A stretch of 64,000 nt of DNA from Casuarius casuarius (GCA_003342895.1 PTFA01000193.1:903255-967254), one strand, 5' to 3'. Counted from the first letter of the stretch, positions 46,900 to 59,035 are shown. Numbers and translations are program-made. Notes: generated by a model from the letters alone, not told the origin.

Positions 46900-47250
46900 C
46901 CACTTTTGAGCATCATACTTTAAAAGACTTGACACATTAGAGAGGGTGGAGGACAGTAAACAGGGACACCTGGAAGGCCATGAACACCCCTCTGAGGAAC
47001 TGAGGGGCTCAGGGAGTACGACACAGCTGCCAGCCCATGAAATGGTGTTGAGAAATGGGTGTCCATGTCCACCAAAGTAAAGGCAAGGAAATCAGCATAA
47101 TTTGCAGCCTAAGGGCTTTAGGCTGGATATTAGACCATCTAACACAGAGAATTAAGTTATTATAAGAGGTACAGTCTCCTTCACTGGAGATAGTGCATAC
47201 AGACGCCCTCCCTTTCCATCAGCTGGGGGAGAAGGGATCCAGGCAACAGG
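46900..47250 (+). mobile_element. Decayed CR1-type LINE 3' end
   Basis: The order of CR1 3' landmarks is kept: a CTTGACACATTAGAGAGGGT segment, a GAGGAACTGAGGGGCTCAGG segment, GCAGCCTAAGGGCTTTAGG with GGCTGGATATTAGACC, then CTCCTTCACTGGAGATAG and a degraded end. Gaps and substitutions are many. It stops about 300 bp before the CpG island. Confidence 0.55.
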
Positions 47251-47559
47251 CCAGACCACGGGCCAGTCTAAATCAGTCCAGCTCTGAAGAAATGCCCTTG
47301 TAATACCTCCTCTACCGGGGCCAAAGATCCGAGCTACAGAGGGGGGTTGGACCCTATCCAAGGCTGTGAATCCCATTCCCGGATCATGTGTCCACTTATT
47401 TCCACCGCAGGCTCCGATCTCCATCAGCAGAGCCACGCAGTACTTCACCTGCTGAGTGCTCCTGGCACCCGTCCTGCCCCCTCCCCGCACACAGGTCCCC
47501 GTCAGTGTCTCAACCCAGCGCCTGGTGTTTCCAGGATCCCTAAGGTACTTCCATCTCCC

Positions 47560-48020
47560 TCCCTCGCAAAGTTCCCTCACAGCTCGCCGCCTCGGAGGCG
47601 CCCCGAGGCCCGCGGCCGGGGGACACGCTGCGCCCCGAGCCCTCGCCGCCCCCCACGGCGAAGCCCCCCCGTGCGGGCACTGCCCACGTGACAAGCGAAG
47701 CCCGGGACTGCGTGCTGACCAATCCAGCGCCGCTCTCCGGCCGCCTGGCCAATCCCGTTCGGCCGCATCGCACCGAGGGTATATAAGCAGCACCCCCAGC
47801 ACCCCCGGGCGGCCGTTGGCGCCGGGCGTTGGGCCGGGGGAGCGGTTTGAGGGAGGGCGCGGCTGCTCTGAGGGCGGGTTGTTCCGCAGGGAGCTGCTCG
47901 GAGAGGGGTTGCTGCACCGTTAGCTCTGCCTGAGCGGCCGGTTTGCAGGAGGAGCTGCCCCGAGCTCGCAGAGCCGATCTGCTAGCACCGAAGCCCGTGT
48001 CCCTCCTGTGTCCCCAGCTA
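47560..48020 (+). promoter_or_regulatory. CpG-island promoter with TATA and CCAAT boxes
   Basis: A dense CpG stretch carries, in order, a CCCACGTGAC E-box (47685-47692 core; USF/TFE class), CCAAT at 47719-47723 and 47749-47753, and TATATAA at 47780-47786. This is textbook spacing for a transcription start near 47810-47815 on the + strand. The next gene after CRHR1 in amniotes, on the same strand, is MAPT, so this may be its promoter; mammalian MAPT promoters lack a TATA box, which argues for caution. Confidence 0.7.
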
Positions 48021-48119
48021 GGTCTGCGGTTGGGAAGTGTCCTGCACGCTTTCCCTGAGCACAACAGCCCTTCCGAGCAGGAAGGTGCTTGCTTTCTTTG
48101 CCGTGGCCGCTTGGGGAAG
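47812..48119 (+). other. Predicted non-coding first (leader) exon
   Basis: From the predicted start to a good splice donor (GGGGAAG/GTAATT at 48119/48120) there is not a single ATG in about 310 nt, as expected of a 5' leader exon and unlikely by chance. The start is an estimate from the TATA box. By gene order it could be the untranslated first exon of MAPT; another gene or a lncRNA is possible. Confidence 0.5.
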
Positions 48120-48942
48120 GTAATTATTTCAGTGCTGTGTGGTTTGCTTTGTATTGCACAAAGCCCCACTGTGTCCGGTTAAGGGAGGAAAGGAGAAAAA
48201 GGGGGTTGGTGTCGGGCTCCTATGGGGGCTGTGACCTGGCTGGAGGAAGGAGAGGCCGGAGTCATCAGCAGCCTTCCTGCCCTGCTGTTGCTTTGTAATG
48301 TCACCAATTACTGCTGAGCAGGAAAGGCAAAGTCTCAATTAAAATAGCACCTATTCAAGATGAAATCATAATTACCATTGGTTTATTATGCAAATGTGGC
48401 AAAGCACCTAGGAGCTTAATAGCAGCCCCGAATTTCCTAGTCTGAAAGATTGTCCTCAGCTACCAGCCTCTTACGGCTCAATGTAATTTGATTTTCGTCT
48501 TTCTCTGTTGTTTCCTCTTTGTCGCTTACTGTCTGGTTTTTGTTTTTTCTTGTTTTTAATAAGAGTTGTATCCTTTTAAGCATGCTGTGAACCCTCTTAT
48601 GGTGCTTGCTATGTAGGTGTTGAGAAAAACACTTCCAACTGGTCAAGTGTGGCAGAGGGCTTGAGCTGATGGGTCATGCTGGCTTTCATGGTGCTCCTCT
48701 AGCAGGACACAAGCTCAAGTGACTGTAGCCGGAAGGTGCTGCCCAGTGGCAGGTGCTTTCCGAAGCACTCTTCAGCTAGGTTTGGAGTTTCCTCTAGCCC
48801 ACTTGAGTAGTTATATCTGATTCTCCTGGAAATGAACCTGCACAAAATGGCATCTCCCTTCACCCACAGCTGAGTGAAACAGATGCTCTTGCATCAGGAG
48901 GGATATGGCTCAAGCCTTTCCCCATGCTACTGTCTACTTTCA

Positions 48943-48943
<1 letters not shown>

Positions 48944-48977
<34 letters not shown>

Positions 48978-49011
48978 TTTCTTTTTTTTCTCTCCCCCCC
49001 CCCCCCCCCCC
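48944..49011 (+). repeat. Long poly-C tract (C34 - T-rich - C18)
   Basis: A run of 34 C (48944-48977), then TTTCTTTTTTTTCTCT, then 18 C (48994-49011). The strand is purely pyrimidine for 68 bases; the other strand is G-rich. It lies about 0.8 kb into the putative first intron. Confidence 0.95.
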
Positions 49012-49219
49012 GGTGTTTCCCTGGGCATATTGAAACAGTTTGGTCACTGCATTTGTTTCTGCTTCTGAAGCAGGTGTTTCTGTGGTCACAGGAGGCAAAT
49101 GGGTGACAAGCCTTCAGTGCTTGTTCTGGGGGCAGCCTGGCTGGAGGATGTTGCTGCAAGCTGGAAAGCAGAGACATCACAGCAGTTTCTTATTTGCTTA
49201 TTCTCACTTGGCTTGACCA

Positions 49220-49243
49220 CTTGCTTAGCAACTGCTTAGCAAC
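49220..49243. promoter_or_regulatory. Tandem RFX-like half-sites
   Basis: CTTGCTTAGCAAC (49220-49232) is a near-palindromic X-box variant with a one-base spacer, and CTGCTTAGCAAC follows directly, overlapping by one base. Two copies of TTAGCAAC lie 11 bp apart. The match is weaker than the other X-boxes. Confidence 0.25.
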
Positions 49244-51196
49244 ACCTTCTGCATGGAGAGGGGTGTACCAAGTCCCCTAAGCTTGCTGGTCATGGTTATG
49301 TGACTGAGAAACTTCATTTGCTAAGCTTAACAGAAAGGCAGCAGAATTTTTGCAGCCAGGGAGAAATAGGGAGTTTGGTGGGACCGAGAGGCATCCTAGC
49401 CTTGCTCTGTAGGTCAGCTGGAAGCAGGATTCAGCAGAGGCCACAGGGAGGGTTACTCTCTGCTCTCAACTTTGAGGCATGCCCAGCTAGATGAGGCTGT
49501 GTGACCCCACCACCGCCACCCTTTTCTCCTTCACCGAGAGATTCGGAGCTGGCAGGGAGATAGGCAGGGAGATGTTTATCTCTATCTAGAGTACTGAGAA
49601 GGCCAGAGACCAGTGTAATGTTCCTTAAAGCTGTGGTTCCCATCCAGTGAGTGGGAAAGTTTAGTAGAGTAAGAGCTAAGGAAAGAGTGCAGATACAGGT
49701 CTTACGATGCAAGGTGGTGTTCAAGTCTCCCAAGAGCAGTCGGAGTGATAGGGAATGCCTCGCCCTGGGTGATGAAGACACGGGCTCATCTCCAGCCTAC
49801 GCTCACAGAGAATTCGGTTGGGAGCTGCTTATAGTGTCTGTTAGTGTGGTTTGGACCCCTAGGAAACATCAAGCTGGAATGCAGCGCTATAATTAACAGC
49901 CGACAGCTTAAATAATGCAAGGGAGCTGGGAGGCTGGAAATACATGCTTCTCCCAGCAGAGGTTGTGGGAGTGAGCAGGAAAGGCACATGTTGTTAGAAG
50001 GAATTAGACCCTCCTATGGGTGGATGTCAAATAGCTGCTGGCACAGGTTCCAGTTTAAGGCAAATGAACAACGGACTGTCAGGAGAAACAGTCAGTTCAG
50101 CACAGATTTCACTACTGTTTTCTTCCTATTACATGGAGCAGTGTATTTTGGGGTGTGGTGATCCTTTTATCCCTTTCTTTTTGGAAGGTGGAAAGGACTG
50201 TTAATGGATGCTACTTGGCTGGTGTGTCCCGAAAGTCCAGATGATTTTCCTGTTCACTATGCAGTGCTGTAAAGTTTGACTCTTCTTCCCACCTGCCCCT
50301 CAGGCAGGAAAGCCAGCGTGCTGGGGTTAAGCTGCAGCCAGGCCGAGAGCACATAAGGCTTGTGTTGGCCAGTCCCCTTGGGCTTCTGTTCCCATTCGCA
50401 CCTCAGAGATAATTGTTAATGGGTTAGCTAAGACAAAGCCCCAGTTTTTCTAGGTACCCTGCGTACACCTCGGGAAGGCAGCACCGGCACCACATCACCA
50501 CTCCACAGAAGGTTTAAAGGGACATAGGAGGAAACAGGTAAGATGAAACTTGCTTCTTCTGGAGGCAGGATCTCCATCCTGTCTTTGGGAGCACCCTGCC
50601 AAATCCCCACCAGCCAGTGCTCCTGGGTCCCAGGGTTAGCTGCGGGTTGTGCTGCATCACTGTTTTTGGTGTGAACAGGTAGATGTTTTGGCGTATGTGC
50701 ATGGCGTCTGTCTGTCCAGGTTGTACCCCTGACTGTACCAGACTGACCAGGCATGTGGCTGGAATTACTCTGTGTGCATGATAGATGTTTTTCCAGCCTT
50801 TCTGTACGTGTGGTAGCCCACAATGCAGGTCGTCCAGCCATCATGGACAGGGGCTTGAGCTGCAAGAAAGAATTGGATTAACCTTGCAGGTGTTGTCATC
50901 GCAGTTAATACGCTTTTCCATGCCTGATGGTCAGGTTCATGTCTACTGCTAAGTCTTGTGTTCTTCCATCCCATCACCACTTCCATGATCACCAGCAGAT
51001 GTGTATCCATTTCCTTTATCTTATCCCTCCCCACAAGAAAGGGGAGGCAGCCATCCCTGAGCTAAGTGGTTGTATTTCACTTGGAAATAAGCAGATGGAG
51101 CAGACAGATGGGAAAACAGAGCTATATATATGTATTTATTACACAGATATCTAATAACCAATAAGATGGGTTTGGGACCACAAAATCTCTGGCATG

Positions 51197-51210
51197 GTTG
51201 CCATGGCAAT
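51197..51210. promoter_or_regulatory. Near-perfect RFX X-box
   Basis: GTTGCCATGGCAAT matches the palindromic X-box in 13 of 14 positions. No exon or CpG island lies beside it. Confidence 0.4.
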
Positions 51211-51519
51211 CTGCACACAATTCCAGTGAGATGCGGGAAAGAAATCTTTTGTGTTCTTAGGAAGCTTTATAAAATAAAAATAAATTAGATTTAAATGAGT
51301 GATCACAGCTGCCTCAAAGCACCTGCCAAAAACTCTGGCCCAGATCATCCACCAAAGTGCGGTGTGTTTTATTAAAATTACAACAGTGAGAGTGCACTGT
51401 TCTTGATGGCTAAAGCTGAAGTGGGCTTTCAGGTGGACTTAATTTTGGATCACTTTGCATGCAAGAGGAGCTGACCAGGGAGCTCTTTTTCAGGATGTTA
51501 GGATGCTAAAAGTTTGCAT

Positions 51520-51752
51520 CAATTCAGAAGGAAACTAGACATGTTCATGGAAGGAAAATCCACAGTGAATTACTAAATGAAACCACATCCAGCTTAGGAA
51601 GTCTGAAAATAATTGAGAGATGGGAAAATATTTGGGAGAAGTGTCATGCATACTTACTTGGTTATTTGGGTATCTGCCTGTGGCTGCTGTCAAAAACAAG
51701 ATTCTGGGCCAGATGGGTCTTTGATCTCACTCAGCTTGGTCATTTTGATGAC
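51520..51752 (+). mobile_element. Decayed CR1-type LINE 3' end
   Basis: AACTAGACATGTTCATGGAAGG opens, and the end reads GATTCTGGGCCAGATGGGTC and TTTGATCTCACTCAGC, matching the 'ATACTGGGCTAGATGGACC...GGTCTGACCCAGTATGGC' end of old archosaur/turtle CR1. Only the 3' end is kept. Confidence 0.65.
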
Positions 51753-52107
51753 AGGGATTTCTACAAATGCAGGCCCTCCTCTGCCCTGCCATCAGTTCAG
51801 TCACTAAGAGCAGATAAAAATGCTGGACTTGGTCATCTGAATTCTGTATAAATGAAGTTTTGGGAGAAGGAAGTGCATTGCCTGATTCCATGTATGAAGC
51901 TTGAACGTTGGGCTTGTTGGAGTTTTCATGTATTCCTATCTACTCCTGCAAGAGGCTGGTTGGGACAGAAGCAATCGTAATCTCGCCAATTAAATTTGTT
52001 CTAGTCTGTCCACTTTCTTTTCTTGGCTCGTTGGGCTCTCCCTGTGTGTGTTCCCCAAATGGCCAATTCTCTGTTCCCTTTTCTCTGGATTTCCACATCT
52101 CATCAGT

Positions 52108-52125
52108 CCCCCCCCCCCCCCCCCC
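52108..52125 (+). repeat. Poly-C tract (C18)
   Basis: Uninterrupted run of 18 C, the second C-tract in the putative intron. Confidence 0.95.
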
Positions 52126-55100
52126 AGCAGTCCTTGATATGTTTCCTGAATAACTCTATTCTGTATATTCCACAGTAGAAATGTTCATTGCGAAGTATTT
52201 GATTACTTGGATCTGTCCTTTCAGGGTAGGACAGGGTATTCTGGATCAGTACATTTCTTTCACTAATGAGCACTGGCCTGAGTCCCAAAAGCAGGTGAGG
52301 TTCTGAACTTGTTCTCAGCTTATGGTCGTGGTTGCCTGAGATCTCTCTGGAGAGAGGCAGTTCAGTGAGTCTCACCTTTGTGCTGCAATTGTTGCACTGA
52401 CAGGGATCTAGTGGAAAAAATTGGTTTTCTACTGTGGGAAGGGCTGGGTCATAATCCACAAGGGACCAAGGGCATCTTTAAACAAGGAGCCAGAAATGAG
52501 TTGGGACTCTCCAGGGAGCCACAAGCCACCTGCTGTTCTCAAAATCCATGTTTGCACACAGCCTAACACCAGAGGGGTTCTGAGAGGTGGGCTGGGATCT
52601 GCCTGGGACCAGATCCCCTCGGGATGTTTGGCCCTGGGCACTGAACCCTTTGGTCTTACGCCTGGGAGAGTCTGTCCCTGCTTGCCCCATTTGGAAGCCA
52701 GAGGCCAGGAGGGAGCGAAGGCCCTGATACAGCTTTTATCGCTACCCCTTCCTCCTGCCCTCAGTGGGAAGCAGGACATAGCTGTCTGAGGCCAGTCTGA
52801 TAGTGATGATGCTCAGGTTGTCTTGCTCTGATACGCTGTTGTTGATTGTATCCTGGTGTGTAACCAAGCAAAGATAACGCTGGGCAGTGGGTTAGGCCTG
52901 ACACGTTGCCCTGTGGGTGTGGGGATTGGGAAGCAGGCACTCCTGCCTGCCTTCGGGACAGGGCCTGTCTGCACACAGCTTGGCGGCAGGCAGGGAAGCA
53001 GTGTTAATTCAGAGTAAGGAAGCAAGCTGCCGGGTGAGCTCTGTGTGGGAAGGGAAGGGAGCTGTGAAGTGTGACACTTCGGGTGGATGAATTCTAGGCA
53101 AGCTTTTCCAGAATAGACAGGATAGAGGTGAACGGGAATGAATGCTGTGCAGATGTGTCAGCCCTCCCTTCCAGACTGAGCTGCCAGGGGTTAGAGTGTG
53201 TGCATGACATACACAAATGTCTGAGTCTGATCCCTTCTGAGGGGTTTCTTTACTCCCTTGCGTGGTCTCACAACCTTTCCTTCACTCCTTTCATGTGCAG
53301 GCACTCCCATTCACGTGCAAAGCCACTGTCAGTGCTTCAGCGAGTAAAGGGCTTGCCTGAGCTACACTGAATCTGTCTTGGACATCAGGAACAGTGAAGA
53401 ACAGCACAGGTGTCAGTGGGGACTGGAAGTCCCCATACTTGCCTTTTCCTTGTTCTTGCTCCCCGCACTGGTTAGATTCCAGTGTTGCAGGTTCATGCCC
53501 GCTGCTGTAATCTGTGGACGTGAACTGGCGTAGTTAACAAACCAGCTCTTTTGGAGGCTTTGGTTCACATCCCAGCTGCTCTGATTGGCATCATCCCTAA
53601 CAATCGCAGCTTTCAAGAGAAAAGCTTGAAGTACCTGACCTGAGGTGCATCGAACTCCAGAAGATGAGCATCCCTAATGAAGTCTGGTATCACTAAACTG
53701 AGACTTAAACTCTGGGCAGAAGGGAGCCTGAACACAGCTAGCAACAGCCTGGGGACAAAGAGGAAAGTAAATCCCAGCTCAGACCTATTTTGTTTGTCCA
53801 GCATGGATCTTAATAAAAATCCAGCTACTTCTATTGCTACCTCAGATGGAAATGTTTCAGTGCAAAGGGCCAGATCCTGCATTTCTGCTTGTTCTTGGGA
53901 TAATGCAAGGCTCCTTTTGTACACGGAGCTGAGAGGGCAAATCGCTTGCTGGAAGCCACTGGCTTCACTTTGGAGAAGCTAATTGAGAGCAAAGCATCTA
54001 AAAGGGAGCAGAGCTCCACCAAGGCCTCTTTGAGGATGGTGCATGAGCTCCACCCCTGGTTGCCTCTCTGCTGCATAGCTCTTCTGGCCTTCTGGCTGGG
54101 AGGAGCCCACTGAGAAGACTGTGCTCCCAACTCATAGGAGAGCCCTGTGAGCCACTGGGCTTTCTGGGAGTTTCATGCTACACACATCTGCCTTGTGACT
54201 CCTTTCCTGGGGAAGAGCAGGGACATCATGTCGTTGTGAGCATGTCAGACAGCTGGAGGAAGAGAGCCCACCTTAACTCTTCAATGGGAGCCACCCAGAG
54301 AGTCATTCTTTTCACTTCCCTGGGGGTGCAGACCTTTTCTTTCATCAGCAGAAAAAAGGTTTAGTGCCACTGCACCCAAGAATCCTCAGAGGCCAGTGGA
54401 TTTCAGGGAACAGGAAAAGAGAGAAATCTCCAGCAGATAAAATAACAGACATTGTTTGCAAGGAATGTTCTGCCTAAGCACTCAAGTTCTCTGAAGAAAG
54501 TTGCAGTTACAGCTAGAGAAAGCAAGTGCTTTTCACCCTGAGAAGTAGATTGAGATTCTCCCAAAGCTGGAAGAAGATTGGTGTGTGGACTGCAGGAATC
54601 CCTCGGGCTGCTGTTCCAGCGAGCTGTGTGCCTGAGCAACTCTGTCTTGCTGCAGATGCTTCTCCAGAGAACACATTTGCTTCCAGCGTCCTGGTGAACC
54701 GCCTCAGCTCATGTGTCAAGCTTAGTCCTGCCATGGGATTAGGCAGAGCTGCAGACCTTGCAGTTTAGCTTTTCACAGTCCTTAACCAGACCTGTAAGCT
54801 GCTGCTTTGAGCACAGAAAGGAATCAATTCTGGGTCTGCGATTCACATGCTGGCAGACCGTAGTGGCTTTTAATACGATCTCATGTTCTAGAGCATTACA
54901 AAATCAGAAAGAATTGTTCTGAGAAAATCCTCTAAAAGCTGACATGCCAAATGTGTATGAGCTAGCAGCAGTTTGAATCACAGTGTTCCTTCATGCTCTT
55001 TGTTTCCCAGACCGCGTGGGCCAGTGTTTAATGCACAATCCGGATTTATCACTGGTTTATCTTAATGCAGGAAATTTTGACAAAAAAAAAAGCAAACTTT

Positions 55101-56534
55101 AATTTGGGTTTGGCAGATGAGGGGAGTTATTCATGGTAATCTTGTCCCAAAATAACACTGAGCCTGCCCTGCGTCAGCCAAAACAGGCTGGCACGTGCAG
55201 GATTTGTCTCCCCATCCTGGCTATGGGGCAAAGTGGCACGCCGGGGATAAGAGCAGGCACTCTGGGTCACACCACAGGGCATCTGGCTTGGTAGGTTCCT
55301 GCAACCAGTGCTCTGGGGGGGCTGTTTCCAGAAATGTGAGTAATAGGGCAGAGCTAGACTGGTCCATCTTTGTTTAAACACCTTCCCTCACTGCCAGCAG
55401 ATTAGGGATCTTCTTGTGGCATGATGACCTGCGAAACCTTCACTGACTCCATCACACCCCACCCTGAGCCAGGAGGTGGTTTTGGTTCCTGCAATCAAAA
55501 ACGAGTCCTGCAGTGTGCAAAAGCCCTGCTGTACATTTCTTTTGCACCTGCTGGTTTTTCATTTCAAGTTCTGCCTTTCTAGTTCTTGGGGAGTGAGGAA
55601 TGAGCAATATTTGCTCCTTGGTCACTATTTGAAGATTTTTACCAACCTCAGTCATGTATCTTCCCTGTTACTGAGCTTTCTTCCAGGCTGAAGATTTCTA
55701 GTGTAGTCCATCCTCTTACAGGAGCTGTTCCACACCTCTGCTCTTTGATTGCTTTTAACTCTGTTAGAAGCTGCGACACAGACACCAGATTAATCCCCTA
55801 TTCCTTCCCACGCTGGCATGGAAGAGAAAGGCTGAAACCATAGTGTTCCTGAGCCAGCTGTGGCAAAGTATGTTCTACAGGCCCCAGGTCTAATCCAGGG
55901 TGCAGCCGTCTAAGCAAATAGTAAAGGAAAGAAGAGGCAGAAGTAATCTTAAATTGGAGCTGCACCTGTACTGTGTGGTACCTTCTGGGATGACTCATGC
56001 CGAGGACAGTGCCTGCAAGGCTGCGTGTGCCTGGTAAGATCTGTTTTAACCCAAAAGCATCAGGTCTCCTGCACATGCACAAATCAGCATCCATCATATG
56101 CTCAAGTTCTCCTGTGGGAAATCCAGATACATAAGGACCATCAGATGCCTTTCCTGCCCTCACTCTGCTGCGAGGAGTCCCACGTTAACGGAGCTGCTGG
56201 CTGGCAGGTAGTGGCTGAATTGCAGCACCTTATCCTAAATGCAGTTGGACAGACTTCTGGTACAGGCTTACAACACTTGTAGAGTGTGACCCCTCCACCT
56301 AACTCCTGAAGAGTCTCTCCGAGGGGAGCAGGCAGCCCTCCTTTGCCACAGGCAGTGGCAGGGTGTATTCCTGCCCCCAAAGGTTCTGTTATTTTGTTTA
56401 GCTGCCCTGGTACAAATGGGAAAGAAGTCTGATAAGGTCCAGAGAGTGCTGAGGTGATGGGAGTGGAGGAACAGCCAGGATCAGACCTCAGGTGCATATC
56501 ACATCAAACTTTTAAGGAAGCTGAGCGTCATCAG

Positions 56535-56625
56535 CGTTATAGATGGGAAAACCAAGGCACATTTGCATGACTGAATTGACTTAGTTATCAAGCAGCCCAG
56601 GGCTGGGTGGAAATGATGCCAAGTG
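56535..56625 (-). repeat. Possible MIR fragment
   Basis: TTATAGATGGGAAAACCAAGG followed by TTGACTTAGTTATCAAGCAG resembles the reverse MIR core (ACAGATGAGGAAACTGAGG..., ...TAAGTAACTTGCC). Diverged. Confidence 0.4.
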
Positions 56626-58944
56626 CTCTCCTGTCTGGATTTCCATATTGTCTAACCAGGATCCAGCTCCAGCTGCCCCAAGAAAACACGTAAGAACCCT
56701 GCAAGGATGAGAGAGACTATATTGCTTCAAAGCATGACTGCCTTTGCTCTCTTTCATGCAGGGTGCTGCAGGTTCAGCCCTTGGGATGCAGACCTTGGCC
56801 AGGTGATTGGCAGTTCCTCCCTGCGGAGACTTGCGCTCTTGTGGCCAGCTCTGTGGAGCGAGCCGTGCTGCAGCGTGGGAGCCGTGTAGGAGGCTGCTCT
56901 TTCTGAAAAGCCAATGAGAGCGCAACTGAAAATAGGCAAGTACCTGACTGATCTTATTTGAGCCTGACTTCTGGCAGCCTGTTGTGTCTGAATGAACGTG
57001 GGCACCATGCAGGAGGGAAGGGGAGGAATGAGCAGGTCTGGCTCTCCTGGGGCAGCCAGGAGGCCACCCACTGGGAACACTGAGCCAGCTCTGCTGAAAC
57101 AGGAGGCGGCTGTGGGAAGGATCGCTGTCCGGCCAGCCTCTGAGCTCGGTCTGGCCAGCCCCTTCGGCTATCCCACCGAGCGCACCCACTGCCTAATAAC
57201 CAGCCTCTGACCTCCAGCCATCTGGCTTGAGAAAGCCCAATTAGAGAACAACCTGCAGGTCTGCAGGCAGGGAACCACGCAAGTGCTGCGGTGAGGCATT
57301 TGATTTGGTCTGAATGCTGGGGAATGTGTGGGGAGGGAAGAATAAAAGCGGGGGGGGAACTACTGGACTGGGCCATGCAGGGAACTAAATACCTGACTGA
57401 AAAAGCTCTCACTTCCCAGATCTGCAGCTTCATCTCTTTCTCTCTAGGTCTTTCCAGATTTACTTGTATGAGGCTGCTCTCAGGCTTTTCCCAGGAAGGA
57501 GATGCCAGTATTAGAATTTAGCTCCCTGCCTTGCCCTGTCTCCATCCTCCTGCACTTTCTAGTGAGAAAGAGCTGAGAGGGAGGGACGTGGAGTAGAGCA
57601 AGAAGCTTTCTGCTTAATTGACTTCACAGTAGCTTTGCTGCCAGCCTCGGCCCCTTCCCAGGGGACAGTTAACTCTTTCATAATCCAGTCTGCAAAGTGC
57701 CATATCAGAGATGCGTGCTGCAGAAGTGGTACTCAGAGTAGACCCGATGAAAGCAAAGAGCAGGAAATGCCAAGCCCACCTGTATAGCCCAGAGCTCTAT
57801 AAAAATGGGCTTAATCCCACCATCTCACCTAGCCATGGCAGGGAGGAGCATGGGATCAAGTTTCTTTTCTGCTGCCAATGGGTAAATAAAGATGCTGGGT
57901 CATGAACTGTGACATCTGTCTCCTGCACTCCCACATAGCATCCTTTGGTCTGCGGCAGAATGGCCAGGGCCTTTCAGGGAGAGCTGCAATACCTCCCAGC
58001 CTGTGCTGCCAGTCAGAGGAAACTGTGGCCCTGCCCAGTGCCTCTCCCATGCTTCTCCCACCTTGCTTTCTTCCTGAGCCCCTGGATGCCTATGGAGGGG
58101 CTCAGGGGAATGGGGAGGGCAGAATGTGTTTAATGCTGAGCATGCTGCTCTTCTTGCCCATTACAGGCTTTCCACTGTCCAGAGAGGATGAGGAAGCTGA
58201 GCCTGCTCCCCACACCATTTTCACACCGAGCAACATCCCTGTTTTCCCTGACCTCTGTGGCGCAGATAGGCCTGGCTGGGGGCGGACAGGGAGGTGCCCG
58301 GACTGGCTCTGCGTGGGAGCTGGAAGGCGCTGCTGGCACTCTAAATAGCAAGTCATTTCCATTTCAGTGTTTCTGCTTCGGGCAAGGGCTGGGGCTGGAT
58401 GTGTGGGTGCAGGCTGCTCCAGCTCTTCTTTCTGCGTCTCCCTACCTTGTGCTTCTCCACAGAATTTTTCTGCTTTATCTGCCCTGCTCACCCCCTCCCA
58501 TATATATCTGCCTGCCACCATCTCTATTGCCTTACTCTGTTTAAACATTTTGAGATGGGGCTTGAGTTGTGCCTCCTAGAGCTTTGAGGCAAGTCAGAGT
58601 GCAGCGCAGCAGTAGCCCCAAGCAGAGTTGCAGCCTCCTGCTCTTCCATCCCTGATGGTCTGCCTGGTCCTCAGGGCCTCGTGAGGCTGGGAGCTGCTCT
58701 GCGGAGGAGCCCTTTGGGGCTCCCCAGCCCTGGCAGGCTTGCAGCTCACAGTGGAAGGAGCCTGGGAGGGCCAAGTCTTCTGTGAGCTGAGAGTCAGGAG
58801 CTAAGGGCAGGATGGGCATGGGGAGGCTGATTAGGCCTCAGGTTGTTCGCACTGCCTTACCTGCTCCCGAGAGGAGGCTGTCCAGCTCAGGCAGACTTCT
58901 GAGAAACAAATGAGGGTCTGCTTAGGGAAGTGGCAGTATGGTGG

Positions 58945-59035
58945 CAGGACACTTGAGTTCAGTTCATAGCTGTTTCTTGGTGTGACCAATTTTTTGCTAG
59001 CCTTTCTATATTCAGTTTGCTTACCTTAGGAAAAG
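58945..59035 (+). repeat. MIR-type SINE fragment
   Basis: In order: a GAGTTCAGTTCATAGCTG segment, TTCTTGGTGTGACCAATTTT and ATATTCAGTTTGCTTACC. These align with the MIR stretch 'TTCGAATCCC...TAGCTGTGTGACCTTGGGC...CCTCAGTTTCC'. Confidence 0.55.

Noticed and set aside
47152..47802. 216-codon and 209-codon (47540-48169) frames on the - strand
   Set aside because: They run through the CpG-island promoter and leader; such long frames arise there because stop codons are rare in GC-rich DNA. No domain recognised.
48874..49068. Poly-proline open frames across the C tract
   Set aside because: They exist only because CCC repeats encode proline and contain no stop; an artefact of the mononucleotide run.
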